This document shows, piece by piece, positions 17,896-27,474 of a stretch of DNA of 64,000 nucleotides; within the stretch, counting starts at the first letter, position 1, and every line of letters starts with the position of its first letter. This stretch comes from Dyadobacter jejuensis. GTDB lineage: Bacteria > Bacteroidota > Bacteroidia > Cytophagales > Spirosomataceae. The position numbers were made by a program, and so were the translations under genes. The DNA is taken from positions 1 to 64,000 of the forward strand of contig NZ_QGDT01000003.1 of the NCBI RefSeq assembly GCF_003149085.1, given 5' to 3'. Under the pieces are notes generated by a model. That model saw only the letters and a list, made by a program, of their open reading frames with translations, was not told the origin of the DNA and ran no database searches.

Positions 17896-20800
17896 AAACT
17901 CCAATTTTACGAACGTGGCTGGTTTGTACAGGCCTGATAATCTCTCGAGTAGGCCTATCGCAGGATATGGCCTATGTCCGAGCGACTCCCAATTCATTTA
18001 CCAATCAGCAAAAGGCGCCTACCAGCCAGAAGTTGAAGGACGTGTTATTGGACTTAGGTCGAAAATATGAAGTTAGCATTATATTTGAAGAGTCTACTAT
18101 TCAAGGAATTGTCATCCCAATTACAAATAGCAGCCGTTCTGGGAAGATAGAACAACGCTTGGAGCGAATATTAGAACCTAATGGCCTGGAGTTTAAAAAA
18201 GCGGGAGCCAGTGCATTTGTGGTTCGTAAGAAGGAGGTAAAGGCAAAATTAGAAAAGGAGGCGCTCAAAACTTCCGGCCTCCTGCCGACCGCCGGAAGCA
18301 TTCCCTTAGCTCTAAAGGAAAGTGAGCCTACCCGTATAGCAGAGGTTGTTGTAAAGGGGAAAATTACCGACGAAAAAAATGAGGGCCTGCCCGGTGTGAG
18401 TATCTTGGTAAAGGGGAGCAACAAAGGGACAGTTTCCGATATGAATGGAAACTTTAGCATCGATGTTGGAGGGCCAAATGCCATTCTGGTTTTCTCCTAT
18501 ATTGGTTACGAAACCAAAGAGGTGGCAGTGGGCCAACAGAGTAACATAATGGTTCGGCTCACCGAAAATATTAGCAGCCTTAGTGAGGTGATGGTCGTCG
18601 GGTATGGTACCCAAAAAAGAGGAGATATTACCGGTTCTATTGGTTCGCTTTCAGCTAAGAATATTAAGGAAATCCAAGTGACTAACTTCGAAAATGCCAT
18701 TCAAGGGCAGATAGCGGGGGTACAGGTGCAGGAGCCCAGTGGGGAGCCAGGTGCAGCCACTACTATCCGGGTTCGTGGCTTAGGGTCGGTGTCGGCAGGG
18801 AATGAACCACTCTATGTGATCGATGGTTTTCCGGTGACCAAAAATATGGATCCTGGTATTCAAGGGGATATAACCCGGAGAACCACGGCATTTGCCTTGC
18901 CTGCTTCCAATCCCTTGGGAACGATCAACCCCAACGATATAGAATCGATAGAGGTACTAAAGGATGCATCCGCAGCGGCCATATACGGTTCTCGGGGTTC
19001 CAATGGGGTCATACTGATTACTACCAAAAAGGGTAAAAGGAGCTCTAAGCCCGTCATTGGATTCGACGCCTATTTCGGTATCCAGTCTATTGCTAAAAAG
19101 GTGGACTTGATGAACGCCGCGGAACTCACCGAGTATGTCTACGACTCTAAGAACAATGCTTACTTACAGGATATTGCGGGGGCTAACATCAACGATGACA
19201 ATGCCACTCGGTATACCAAAACGACCAATGGTAGCTATTATATCCCCGACGACTTCGCTAATCCCGATGGTACCGATACCGATTGGCAGAAATTAATATT
19301 CCATTCGGCGCCAGTACAAAGCTATAATGCTTCGGTGTCGGGTGGGAATGAGACCATGAACTACTATTTTTCAGGGGGTTATTTTAATCAAAAAGGGATC
19401 ATTGATAGAAGTGGGTTTGAGCGCTACAGCTTTAGGGCCAATTTGGAAGCATCTCCAGTAAAGAAACTGAAAGTAGGCTTTGGCTTGAGCCCGTCGTTTA
19501 CCAATACCCAACGTAGCCCAGCGGGAGCCCCGTATTTTGCCGATCCCCCTGGAATCGTCTATTCGGCCTTGGTTCACTCCCCAACGGTGAAGCCTTATCT
19601 GGCCGATGGAACCATTAATCAGACCGACAATCAATCGCATTTGCTCACTTCCGATGGCCGCGGTGCTAATATGACCGCCGCAAGTAATCCATTGGCAATT
19701 ATTAATTATGTTACTGACGATCTCCGTCAATTCAGGGTCTTCGGAAATCTTTTTGCCGAATACGAAATCTTATCAGGCCTAAAATACAAGATATATACGG
19801 GAGTAGATGTGAACAGCTACAACCGATCCTTCTATATGGCCAAGGCATTCCTGAATCGTACCGCCACCAGCGGTGATCCCTATGCCCAATCTAATGCCTC
19901 TTTAAATTATAACTGGCTGGTAGAAAATACAGTTTCCTACGATAAGAGCTTCGGTAAGGCACATAACGTATCGGCCGTGATCGGTTACAGTGCACAAAAA
20001 GATCGCCTAGATGCCAACCAAGTGTACGCCCAAAACCATCCCGACGACCTTTCACCTACTATTAGCGGTGGCCAGGTGACTAGTGGTGGGGATAACCGCC
20101 AGGAATGGTCCCTGGTATCGGCCTTGGCTCGGGTTAACTATAGCTATATGGATAAGTATTTAATTACCGCAACCATTCGTTCCGATAGATCGTCAAGGTT
20201 TGGCGCAGGCAATAAAACGGGTACCTTCCCTTCTTTCTCAGCTGGTTGGAGGTTGTCGGAAGAGTCCTTTATGAAAGGGATTACTTTTGTCAGTGACATC
20301 AAGCTTCGCGGTAGCTGGGGAAAAACGGGTAACTTCTTGATCCCTAATTACGCTTCTATTGGCTTGTTGAGCCCTTACAACTACGTGCTCAATAATGTAT
20401 TGGTGAATGGTATAGCGCCAGTAACAATTAATAATGAAAAGCTGACCTGGGAAAAAACAACCCAAGTGGACATCGGTTTGGACTTTGGCTTATTCCGTAA
20501 CCGCCTGTCCGTCTCTGCCGACTGGTATAATAAGACTACCTCCGACTTACTCTTAAATGTACAAGTTCCCGCTTCGGTTGGATTCTTAACCGCCTTGCAA
20601 AATATTGGTAAAGTAGAAAATAAAGGGGTTGAATTGACCCTGTCGAGTCGCAACTTGGTAGGGGAGTTCACCTGGACCACCGATTTAAACATATCTTCTA
20701 ATAAAAATAAAGTACTTAAACTTGGGCCAACAGGCGATCCTATATTGAGTTCTGGAGGGGCGGGTATTCGTCACATCACCCAAATAGGCGCTCCTATTGG

Positions 20801-21482
20801 TAGCTACTATGGCTATGTGGTGGAGGGTATATACCAAACCCAAGCGGAGGTCGATGCGGCTCCAGATGACGCACTCGCTCCTAGTGCCCGCCCTGGAGAC
20901 TTCCGTTTTAAAGATGTTAATGGCGATGGTAAGATTGACGCCGACGACCGTACGGTAACAGGAAATTACCTGCCTGATTATATCTGGGGGATTACCAACC
21001 GTTTTGGCTTTAAAGGCTTCGATATGAGTATCTTTTTCCAAGGCGTGCAAGGCTCCGAGATCCTTAACCTTACCCGAAGACATTTGGGTAATGGCGAAGC
21101 CGCTACCAACTCCTATGCCGACTGGACAGAAAGATGGAGATCGGTAGAAAACCCGGGCAATGGGGAAATCCCTCGGGCCGATCGGTTGACGGATTTGCAC
21201 GGTGGAAATACCCGTCCGTCATCCTTCCAGGTTGAAGATGGTTCTTACTTTCGTTTGCGGAGTGTATCGATGGGCTATACTTTCCCCAAAAGCCTGCTGG
21301 GTAGCAGAATCCAGTCTCTGCGTGCTTATGCCTCGGCTACCAACTTGTTTACCAGTACCAAATACATTGGCTTTAACCCTGAAGTCAACAATCAGGCCGG
21401 TCTTACTGGCGTTCAGGGCGAAGATTATGGAGCGTATCCCTTGTCGAGAAACTTCACTTTTGGACTTAACGTAACTTTTTGA
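17892..21482 (+). CDS. SusC-family TonB-dependent receptor with STN domain
   Basis: A 1196-residue outer-membrane importer. The signal peptide is short (TWLVCTGLIISRVGLSQ). An STN domain lies at about 45-115 (LGRKYEVSIIFEESTIQG), then a linker, a carboxypeptidase-like domain (about 152-228, VVKGKITDEKNEGLPGVSIL), the SusC motif VMVVGYGTQKRGDITGS, and the plug (NPNDIESIEVLKDASAAAIY). The barrel ends in GLNVTF. The STN domain links it to the upstream FecR and sigma factor. With its SusD partner it should import an oligosaccharide, possibly one handled by the deacetylase and NagX-like protein downstream. Confidence 0.95.
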   Translation: MKTPILRTWLVCTGLIISRVGLSQDMAYVRATPNSFTNQQKAPTSQKLKDVLLDLGRKYEVSIIFEESTIQGIVIPITNSSRSGKIEQRLERILEPNGLEFKKAGASAFVVRKKEVKAKLEKEALKTSGLLPTAGSIPLALKESEPTRIAEVVVKGKITDEKNEGLPGVSILVKGSNKGTVSDMNGNFSIDVGGPNAILVFSYIGYETKEVAVGQQSNIMVRLTENISSLSEVMVVGYGTQKRGDITGSIGSLSAKNIKEIQVTNFENAIQGQIAGVQVQEPSGEPGAATTIRVRGLGSVSAGNEPLYVIDGFPVTKNMDPGIQGDITRRTTAFALPASNPLGTINPNDIESIEVLKDASAAAIYGSRGSNGVILITTKKGKRSSKPVIGFDAYFGIQSIAKKVDLMNAAELTEYVYDSKNNAYLQDIAGANINDDNATRYTKTTNGSYYIPDDFANPDGTDTDWQKLIFHSAPVQSYNASVSGGNETMNYYFSGGYFNQKGIIDRSGFERYSFRANLEASPVKKLKVGFGLSPSFTNTQRSPAGAPYFADPPGIVYSALVHSPTVKPYLADGTINQTDNQSHLLTSDGRGANMTAASNPLAIINYVTDDLRQFRVFGNLFAEYEILSGLKYKIYTGVDVNSYNRSFYMAKAFLNRTATSGDPYAQSNASLNYNWLVENTVSYDKSFGKAHNVSAVIGYSAQKDRLDANQVYAQNHPDDLSPTISGGQVTSGGDNRQEWSLVSALARVNYSYMDKYLITATIRSDRSSRFGAGNKTGTFPSFSAGWRLSEESFMKGITFVSDIKLRGSWGKTGNFLIPNYASIGLLSPYNYVLNNVLVNGIAPVTINNEKLTWEKTTQVDIGLDFGLFRNRLSVSADWYNKTTSDLLLNVQVPASVGFLTALQNIGKVENKGVELTLSSRNLVGEFTWTTDLNISSNKNKVLKLGPTGDPILSSGGAGIRHITQIGAPIGSYYGYVVEGIYQTQAEVDAAPDDALAPSARPGDFRFKDVNGDGKIDADDRTVTGNYLPDYIWGITNRFGFKGFDMSIFFQGVQGSEILNLTRRHLGNGEAATNSYADWTERWRSVENPGNGEIPRADRLTDLHGGNTRPSSFQVEDGSYFRLRSVSMGYTFPKSLLGSRIQSLRAYASATNLFTSTKYIGFNPEVNNQAGLTGVQGEDYGAYPLSRNFTFGLNVTF

Positions 21483-21522
21483 TGGTGGGAATACCCATAT
21501 TCATTTTTAAAATCGAACCGAT

Positions 21523-22932
21523 ATGAAATATAAACACCTTCTTTTGATACCCCTCATGGCCGGGTCGTTATGGTCATGTAGTGAAGATTTTACCGATCTA
21601 AATCCCGTATCCCAACGTAACGTCAACGGTTTCTATGAGACCGCCGGGGATATGAATACGGCTATCAACGCCGCTTACAAGGTGCTGCAGAATTCTGGGG
21701 CTTATAATCAGAGTTACTGGATTATGAATGAAATGCGCTCGGATAATACCGACCAAGGGCCAGATGGTACCGGGCTGGGAGCAGAGCTGACGGTGATCGA
21801 CAATTTTTCTGAAATTGCAACCAGCGAAATTGTTACCGCCGGTTATACCGACTCCTTTTTAGGAATTGCCCGCAGCAATATTGTCCTCGACCGCATCGAG
21901 GCAATTGAGATGGATGCTGCTTTAAAATCGCGTATCGTCTCTGAAGCGCTTTTTTTGAGGTCATTATTTTATTATAACCTAGCCATCACTTTTGGGAACA
22001 TCCCCATGCCCTTACATGAAGCCAAGTCGGTGACAGAAGGGGGCAGCCTTACCCAGGTTACTGCTACAGAGGTTTATCAGCAGATAGCCAGCGACTTGGT
22101 AACCGCAGAGGCCGGGCTACCCATTAAGTACGCCAACGTGGCCGATGTGGGTAGGGCTACCAAAGGTGCCGCTGCCACTTTGTTGGCCAAGGTGTACCTT
22201 ACCTTGGGCGACAAGGCCTCAGCCACTACCGTTTTGAAACGAATTGTAGCGGGTTATGGCTATTCCCTATTACCAAATTATGGGAATTTATGGGGTATCG
22301 CTAATAAAAACAATGCTGAGTCTATCTTCGAGGTGCAATATAAAGGCGGTGGGACGGGCACCGGAAATGCATTTACAAATGCATTCTCTCCCTTGCTCAA
22401 ACAAACCACTGGAGCCTATAAAAACAGACCAACCATCGAAATGATGGAGGCATATGAGCCAGGGGATGATCGTTTCTTGAAATCGATGGATACTAGTTAT
22501 GTCAATACCTCGGGCATCTTGCTCACCAGCTCGATCAATAACGTTCGTTTTATTAATAAATATGGCAAGGAAAATGCCTTTAATGAAGCGGATGCCTCTT
22601 ATAATTTTGTAGTTTTTCGCTATGCCGATGTCCTTTTGATGCTGGCCGAAGCCCTAGGTGAATCTGAGGAAGCCTATGGGTATATCAATCAGGTACGTGC
22701 CCGTGCCAAATTGGATCCGATTAGTGCCGCCACACCCGGTACATTTGCCGAAAAACTGCTGCACGAACGTCGGGTAGAGCTCGCCTTTGAGAACCACCGC
22801 TGGGCCGATTTGTTGCGCTTTGGTAAAGCAGCCGAAATGCTGTCAGCCCAAGGGAAAACCATCCGAACTTTGTATCTGATTCCACAGCGGGAAATGGATA
22901 TCAATTCGACTTTTAAACAGAATACCCTTTAA
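21523..22932 (+). CDS. SusD/RagB-family glycan-binding lipoprotein
   Basis: A 469-residue lipoprotein with signal MKYKHLLLIPLMAGSLWSC, followed by SEDFTDLNPVSQRN, the usual SusD mature start. The core contains EALFLRSLFYYNLAITFGNI, and the C-terminal signature FRYADVLLMLAEALGE, INQVRARAKLDPI and RRVELAFENHRWADLLRFG. The protein ends in the typical IPQREMDINSTFKQN motif. It begins 40 bases after its susC partner and closes the core uptake module of locus 2. Confidence 0.95.
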   Translation: MKYKHLLLIPLMAGSLWSCSEDFTDLNPVSQRNVNGFYETAGDMNTAINAAYKVLQNSGAYNQSYWIMNEMRSDNTDQGPDGTGLGAELTVIDNFSEIATSEIVTAGYTDSFLGIARSNIVLDRIEAIEMDAALKSRIVSEALFLRSLFYYNLAITFGNIPMPLHEAKSVTEGGSLTQVTATEVYQQIASDLVTAEAGLPIKYANVADVGRATKGAAATLLAKVYLTLGDKASATTVLKRIVAGYGYSLLPNYGNLWGIANKNNAESIFEVQYKGGGTGTGNAFTNAFSPLLKQTTGAYKNRPTIEMMEAYEPGDDRFLKSMDTSYVNTSGILLTSSINNVRFINKYGKENAFNEADASYNFVVFRYADVLLMLAEALGESEEAYGYINQVRARAKLDPISAATPGTFAEKLLHERRVELAFENHRWADLLRFGKAAEMLSAQGKTIRTLYLIPQREMDINSTFKQNTL

Positions 22933-22956
22933 TTTTTTTTTGTAAATAGTATTACA

Positions 22957-23009
22957 TTGTCACGGTTCCAACTTTTCCTTCTATAACGTTAGAGGAGGAA
23001 CCGTGACAA
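22957..23009. repeat. 13-bp inverted repeat after susD2
   Basis: TTGTCACGGTTCC and GGAACCGTGACAA pair perfectly around a 27-base loop, 24 bases after the susD stop. The T-run here (22932-22942) precedes the hairpin, so it is not a canonical plus-strand terminator. It may protect the susCD mRNA end or attenuate the downstream deacetylase. Confidence 0.5.
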
Positions 23010-23114
23010 CCTATTCATCAATAGCTTTTCTAGCCCTACCGACTATTCCTAAACTCTTAATTGATACCCTGATCTTTCAGGTAGTGATTCATTCCTTCAC
23101 TTATTTGTTATTCC

Positions 23115-25616
23115 ATGCATCCTAAATTTAAATACGTGCTGCTTTACCTTTGTTTGGGGTATTTTATGGCAACAACCGGTTCCAGGGCTCAGATGCCTTC
23201 GAAGCCGTCTTCTTCGAAAATTTTACAAGATATTAAGAAGCTCAACGTCCTGGGGAACATCCTCTATATGGCGGCACACCCTGACGACGAAAATACCAAT
23301 TTTATTGCCTACATGGCCAATGAAAAGCTCTATAATACCAGTTACCTAGCCCTCACGCGTGGAGACGGGGGGCAAAACCTGATCGGTCCCGAAATTAGGG
23401 AGCAATTGGGGATGATTCGCACCCAGGAACTCCTCCAAGCCCGAAGGGTTGATGGAGGCAAACAATACTTCTCCCGGGCTAACGACTTTGGATTTTCCAA
23501 AAATCCGAAGGAGGTATTTACCATTTGGGAAAAGGAAAACCTATTGGCAGATGCCGTATGGGTAATCCGAAACGTAAAGCCCGATGTGATCGTGACCCGA
23601 TTCCCACCCGACTCTCGGGCAGGGCATGGGCATCATAGTGCGTCGTCCATCCTGGCCGAAGAGGCTTTTGATGCGGCAGCCGACCCAAAGCGCTTTCCTG
23701 AGCAGCTTCAGTACGTACAACCCTGGCAAGCCAAACGCCTGATGTGGAATATCAGCATGTGGGGAATTACCAACAGGGCCGAGTTTATTAAAAATGCCAA
23801 AGACTATCTGAAGATAGATGTTGGTAGCTATAATGTGCTTCTGGGGAAATCGTATGGGGAGATATCAGCCGAAAGTAGGAGCATGCACAAAAGCCAAGGT
23901 TTCGGAACCGTCGGAACACGAGGAATATCGGTGGAGTACCTCGAACATACCAAAGGAGAAAAAACGGCGACGGACCTTTTTGAAGGAGTAAACACGACTT
24001 GGACGCGGGTCAACGGGGCTGGGGCAACGAGTGCTATGGTGGACGAACTAGTAAAGAAGTATGATCCTGCTAGTCCCTCTGCTAGTGTACCTGCACTCCT
24101 CCAATTGAGAGCTAAAATAGGAGAGTTGCCCGAAGGTTTTTGGAAAACAACCAAGCTAAATGAAGTAGATGAAATTATAAAAAACTGTCTCGGCCTATAT
24201 TTGGAGGCTGTAGCGGCCGACTTTGCCTATACCCCAGGGGAGGCGATGACGGTGTCGGTAGAGGCCATCAACCGCTCTCCGATCCAGGTATCTTTACAGA
24301 GTCTGGTATTCCCTTTTGAGGGTAAGGACTCTACTCTGGCTCTTAGCCTCACCAATAATGCCAGCCTTTCCTTCGATATAAAAACGAAGATTCCCGCCAA
24401 TAAAGAACTGTCTCAACCCTATTGGTTAAGAGAGGAAATTGGCTATAAGGGTCTGTTTTCGGTAGAGAATCAATTGGAAATTGGCTTGCCTGAAAACCCT
24501 CCTGCGGCTACAGTACGCTTTAAGTTAATAGTAGAAGGGCAATCGATCCCTTACGAGGTACCCGTGATCTTTAAGAAAAAGGATCCTGTTATTGGGGAAG
24601 TGTACCAACCTTTGGTGATTACCCCGCCCGTTTATGCGAGCATTAATCAGCAGGTTTACATGTTCGACGAGCAGAAGCCTAAGCAAGTAAAGGTAGCCAT
24701 TAAGGCAGGGAAAGATCATTGTGAAGGTATGGTTCAGTTAGATTTGCCAGAAGGATGGCGCGCCACCCCCAAAACCATCCCCTTTACCCTGAAGGCGAAA
24801 GGCGCAGAATGTACCGTGGAGTTCGAATTGTATCCTCCCAAGGAATCACAAGAAATAGAGATAAAGGCCTTGGTGAAGCTAGAAGGAAAAACCTACGACC
24901 AAAGCTTAGGAATCATTAGCTACAGCCATTTTCCGGCTCAGGTGTTTTTTCCAAAAGCCGTAGCCAAGGCGGTTAAGCTCGATCTGGTCAAGAAAGGAAA
25001 TCATATTGCTTACCTGATGGGAGCTGGCGACTTGGTGCCAGAAAGCCTGAGACAGATCGGTTATCATGTCACGATCCTGGAAGATAAGGATATAAATGCT
25101 GCTAACCTCCAGCAATTCGATGCCGTGGTGGTGGGGGTTCGGGCTTATAATACCAACGAACGAATGAAGCACTATCAAGCTACTTTAATGGATTATGTAA
25201 AGAATGGTGGCAACCTCATTATTCAATACAATACCGATAGGGGATTGGTCATGGATGAATTAGGACCCTATCCATTCGAGCTAACCCGCGATAGAATTAC
25301 TGTAGAAGGGGCCGAAGTGCGCTTCCTGAAAACCGCTAGCCCGGTGCTGAATAGTCCTAATAAAATTACTGCTAAGGATTTTGATAACTGGGTTCAAGAA
25401 AGAGGATTGTATTTTCCTCAGAATTGGGCTCCCCAATATGAAACCGTCATCTCGTCCAACGATCCGGATAGCCCTGCATTGGATGGAGGCATATTAATGG
25501 CCAAATATGGTAAGGGTAATTATGTGTATACTAGTTTGTCATGGTTTCGCGAATTGCCCGCTGGAGTTCCTGGAGCCTATCGTGTATTCGTAAATCTTTT
25601 GTCCCTTGGAAAGTAA
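23115..25616 (+). CDS. Exported PIG-L/LmbE-type deacetylase, two-part protein
   Basis: An 833-residue protein with a signal peptide (YVLLYLCLGYFMATTGSRAQ). The N-terminal third is a PIG-L (GlcNAc-PI de-N-acetylase) domain: HPDDE at 55-59 and the zinc-ligand region GHGHHSAS at about 170-177. Family members remove the N-acetyl group from amino sugars. The region after about 380 carries beta-sandwich-like segments, and the last 200 residues (YLMGAGDLVPESLRQIGYHV, VVVGVRAYNTNERM) resemble a GATase-like fold. This long architecture is common in Bacteroidota. It overlaps the next gene, an NagX-like membrane protein, and lies downstream of SusCD2. Confidence 0.85.
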   Translation: MHPKFKYVLLYLCLGYFMATTGSRAQMPSKPSSSKILQDIKKLNVLGNILYMAAHPDDENTNFIAYMANEKLYNTSYLALTRGDGGQNLIGPEIREQLGMIRTQELLQARRVDGGKQYFSRANDFGFSKNPKEVFTIWEKENLLADAVWVIRNVKPDVIVTRFPPDSRAGHGHHSASSILAEEAFDAAADPKRFPEQLQYVQPWQAKRLMWNISMWGITNRAEFIKNAKDYLKIDVGSYNVLLGKSYGEISAESRSMHKSQGFGTVGTRGISVEYLEHTKGEKTATDLFEGVNTTWTRVNGAGATSAMVDELVKKYDPASPSASVPALLQLRAKIGELPEGFWKTTKLNEVDEIIKNCLGLYLEAVAADFAYTPGEAMTVSVEAINRSPIQVSLQSLVFPFEGKDSTLALSLTNNASLSFDIKTKIPANKELSQPYWLREEIGYKGLFSVENQLEIGLPENPPAATVRFKLIVEGQSIPYEVPVIFKKKDPVIGEVYQPLVITPPVYASINQQVYMFDEQKPKQVKVAIKAGKDHCEGMVQLDLPEGWRATPKTIPFTLKAKGAECTVEFELYPPKESQEIEIKALVKLEGKTYDQSLGIISYSHFPAQVFFPKAVAKAVKLDLVKKGNHIAYLMGAGDLVPESLRQIGYHVTILEDKDINAANLQQFDAVVVGVRAYNTNERMKHYQATLMDYVKNGGNLIIQYNTDRGLVMDELGPYPFELTRDRITVEGAEVRFLKTASPVLNSPNKITAKDFDNWVQERGLYFPQNWAPQYETVISSNDPDSPALDGGILMAKYGKGNYVYTSLSWFRELPAGVPGAYRVFVNLLSLGK

Positions 25617-26763
25617 TAGCATCGATTTCGTAAAAGAACAAGAAGGGTTGCCCACCAAAATAAGGAGTCAGCGCCTTCAGTCCTTAGATGCCTTAAGGGG
25701 CTTCGATATGTTCTGGATTACTGGTGGTGGCAGTCTGGTGCATGCCTTATCGGCGGCCCTGGGATGGGGTTGGCTGCAGGTCATGGACCAGCAGCTTACT
25801 CATCCCGAATGGAACGGGTTCCATGCTTATGACCTGATCTTCCCCCTTTTTATTTTTATGGCAGGGGTGTCTACCCCGTTTTCCCTAGATAGCCGCTTGG
25901 CCAAAGGAGCTGACAAAGGTGTGCTGGCGCGCAAGGCTATTCAACGAGGCCTGATCCTCGTCCTATTGGGGATCGTATACAATAATGGTTTATTCCAGCT
26001 CCCGTGGCAGGAGATGCGCTTTGCCAGTGTGCTCGGTCGGATAGGACTGGCGGGTATGTTTGCCCAGCTGATTTATATCTATTCTCCGGCAAGGATGTTG
26101 GTGGTCTGGTTGGGTGCCATTCTGATGGGCTACTGGCTGTTTATGGCCTTCTTTCCAGTGCCAGGCTGCGAGTCGGGCATGCTGACGATGGAATGCAATC
26201 CGGCGAGTTACCTCGATCGACTACTGCTGCCAGGGAGATTGCATAAGACGATTCATGACCCCGAAGGGCTGGTGTCCACCATACCGGCTATAGCCACCGG
26301 ACTTATGGGGATCTTTGCTGGTAAGCTGCTACGGGATAAAGAGTCCTTGCTTACTGCTAACAGGAAGGTCGTTAGGATGGTACTGGCTGGCCTAGCCGCT
26401 TTGGCTGTGGCTGGTGCTTGGGATATCGTATTTCCCATCAACAAAAACATATGGTCGAGCTCTTTTGTCTTGTTTTCAGGAGGGTGGAGCCTACTCTTGT
26501 TGGCCTTGTTTTATTGGGTTATCGACGTACTTCAGTTTCGTAAATGGACTTTTTTCTTCGTGGTAATCGGCATGAACTCCATTGTAATCTATATGTCCAG
26601 GAAAATCGTAGACTTTAACTATACTGCCCAATTTTTTACGGGTGGTCTGCTGAGTCATATCTCCGAGTCAGCAGCCACAGTAGGTGCCGTACTCACTTTT
26701 ATCCTGATTCAATGGCTCTTTATGTGGGTGTTGTACCGGAACAAATGGTTCCTCAAAATCTAG
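25606..26763 (+). CDS. NagX/HGSNAT-like (DUF5009) multi-pass membrane protein
   Basis: A 385-residue membrane protein with about ten hydrophobic segments. The opening block LQSLDALRGFDMFWITGGG is the signature of the family that includes NagX and heparan-alpha-glucosaminide N-acetyltransferase. Other conserved pieces are AYDLIFPLFIFMAGVSTPFS and IPAIATGLMGIFAGKLL. Family members are thought to transfer acetyl groups across a membrane to glucosamine or to transport acetylated sugars. I start at TTG 25606, which overlaps the deacetylase stop by 11 bases; no suitable ATG lies before the conserved block. The overlap suggests coupled expression with the deacetylase. Confidence 0.85.
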   Translation: MESNSIDFVKEQEGLPTKIRSQRLQSLDALRGFDMFWITGGGSLVHALSAALGWGWLQVMDQQLTHPEWNGFHAYDLIFPLFIFMAGVSTPFSLDSRLAKGADKGVLARKAIQRGLILVLLGIVYNNGLFQLPWQEMRFASVLGRIGLAGMFAQLIYIYSPARMLVVWLGAILMGYWLFMAFFPVPGCESGMLTMECNPASYLDRLLLPGRLHKTIHDPEGLVSTIPAIATGLMGIFAGKLLRDKESLLTANRKVVRMVLAGLAALAVAGAWDIVFPINKNIWSSSFVLFSGGWSLLLLALFYWVIDVLQFRKWTFFFVVIGMNSIVIYMSRKIVDFNYTAQFFTGGLLSHISESAATVGAVLTFILIQWLFMWVLYRNKWFLKI

Positions 26764-26809
26764 TATAGGTGAAGCTGTCAGGGCTCAGGAGGCCCCGATA
26801 ACCCCCATT

Positions 26810-26847
26810 AGCCTGTTGGCCCGCAAGGGTGGACAGGCTTTTTTTTT
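26810..26847 (+). terminator. Rho-independent terminator of glycan locus 2
   Basis: AGCCTGT (26810-26816) pairs with ACAGGCT (26833-26839), followed directly by an uninterrupted T-run to 26847. It lies about 45 bases after the NagX-like stop and fits the end of the operon. Confidence 0.85.
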
Positions 26848-26958
26848 GACCGATCAACCTAGCTAAACCAAAATTGGCGAACTGCAAATTAAATAAGTGT
26901 TATTTCTCTAAGCAGTTTTCGATATAACAACCCATTCTACTACTTTTGATGTAAACGA

Positions 26959-27354
26959 ATGGGGTATATGACTATGAAGCCTTATTTTTCTTTCGCTTGT
27001 TTTATGCTCCTTTCTTTAGGTAGGTTTGGTCAGGTATACGTCAAAGGGGTCAATATCAATGAACTCCCCGAGGTCAAGCGCATTCATCTGATGACCGAGG
27101 AGTACTTCCCCTTGGCGGGAGATAACTTCTTAGACCTTTGGCTCGACTATGGTCAAGAGGATAGGTTTACGCCCAAAATGTTTAAACAAAACAGCAATAT
27201 TACCGATTCCTTAGGGGTCCAAAAGAACTTTCGGACTACGGGTCAGCTGATAAACTTTATGGAGAATCAGGGCTGGCAGCATTATCTGACGGTGGCTGCT
27301 GGGACCGAGAAAAACAACGAATTTCGTCATTTCTTTCGTAGAAAGGAACCTTAG
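26959..27354 (+). CDS. Small exported protein of unknown function
   Basis: A protein of up to 131 residues with a hydrophobic signal segment (PYFSFACFMLLSLGRFGQ). Starts at 26959, 26968 or 26974 are all possible; the last gives the most typical signal peptide (MKPYFSF). The mature part of about 105 residues is polar and contains GDNFLDLWLDYGQEDRF and FRTTGQLINFMENQGWQH. No family is recognised. It stands alone after the locus 2 terminator and before the AraC operon. Confidence 0.65.
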   Translation: MGYMTMKPYFSFACFMLLSLGRFGQVYVKGVNINELPEVKRIHLMTEEYFPLAGDNFLDLWLDYGQEDRFTPKMFKQNSNITDSLGVQKNFRTTGQLINFMENQGWQHYLTVAAGTEKNNEFRHFFRRKEP

Positions 27355-27408
27355 GCAGGTCGGGTTACTGTCGGTCCCATATAGGATAACTTTCCGTAAA
27401 ATATGTTA

Positions 27409-27432
27409 GCTTAACAGGAATTTCTGTTAAGC
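27409..27432. promoter_or_regulatory. Inverted repeat upstream of the AraC operon
   Basis: GCTTAACAG and CTGTTAAGC form a perfect 9-bp inverted repeat with a 6-base centre, 19 bases before the TAACTTTG -7 element. Position over the -33 region suits an operator; a following CTTTT also allows a terminator for the small upstream gene. Confidence 0.45.
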
Positions 27433-27450
27433 CTTTTAGCTAGAGGCCTC

Positions 27451-27458
27451 TAACTTTG
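27451..27458 (+). promoter_or_regulatory. -7 element (TAACTTTG) of the AraC operon
   Basis: TAACTTTG is an exact match to TAnnTTTG, 16 bases before the AraC start, implying a very short leader. The -33 TTG is not evident. Confidence 0.5.
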
Positions 27459-27474
27459 TAAAAAATCAAGAGCC

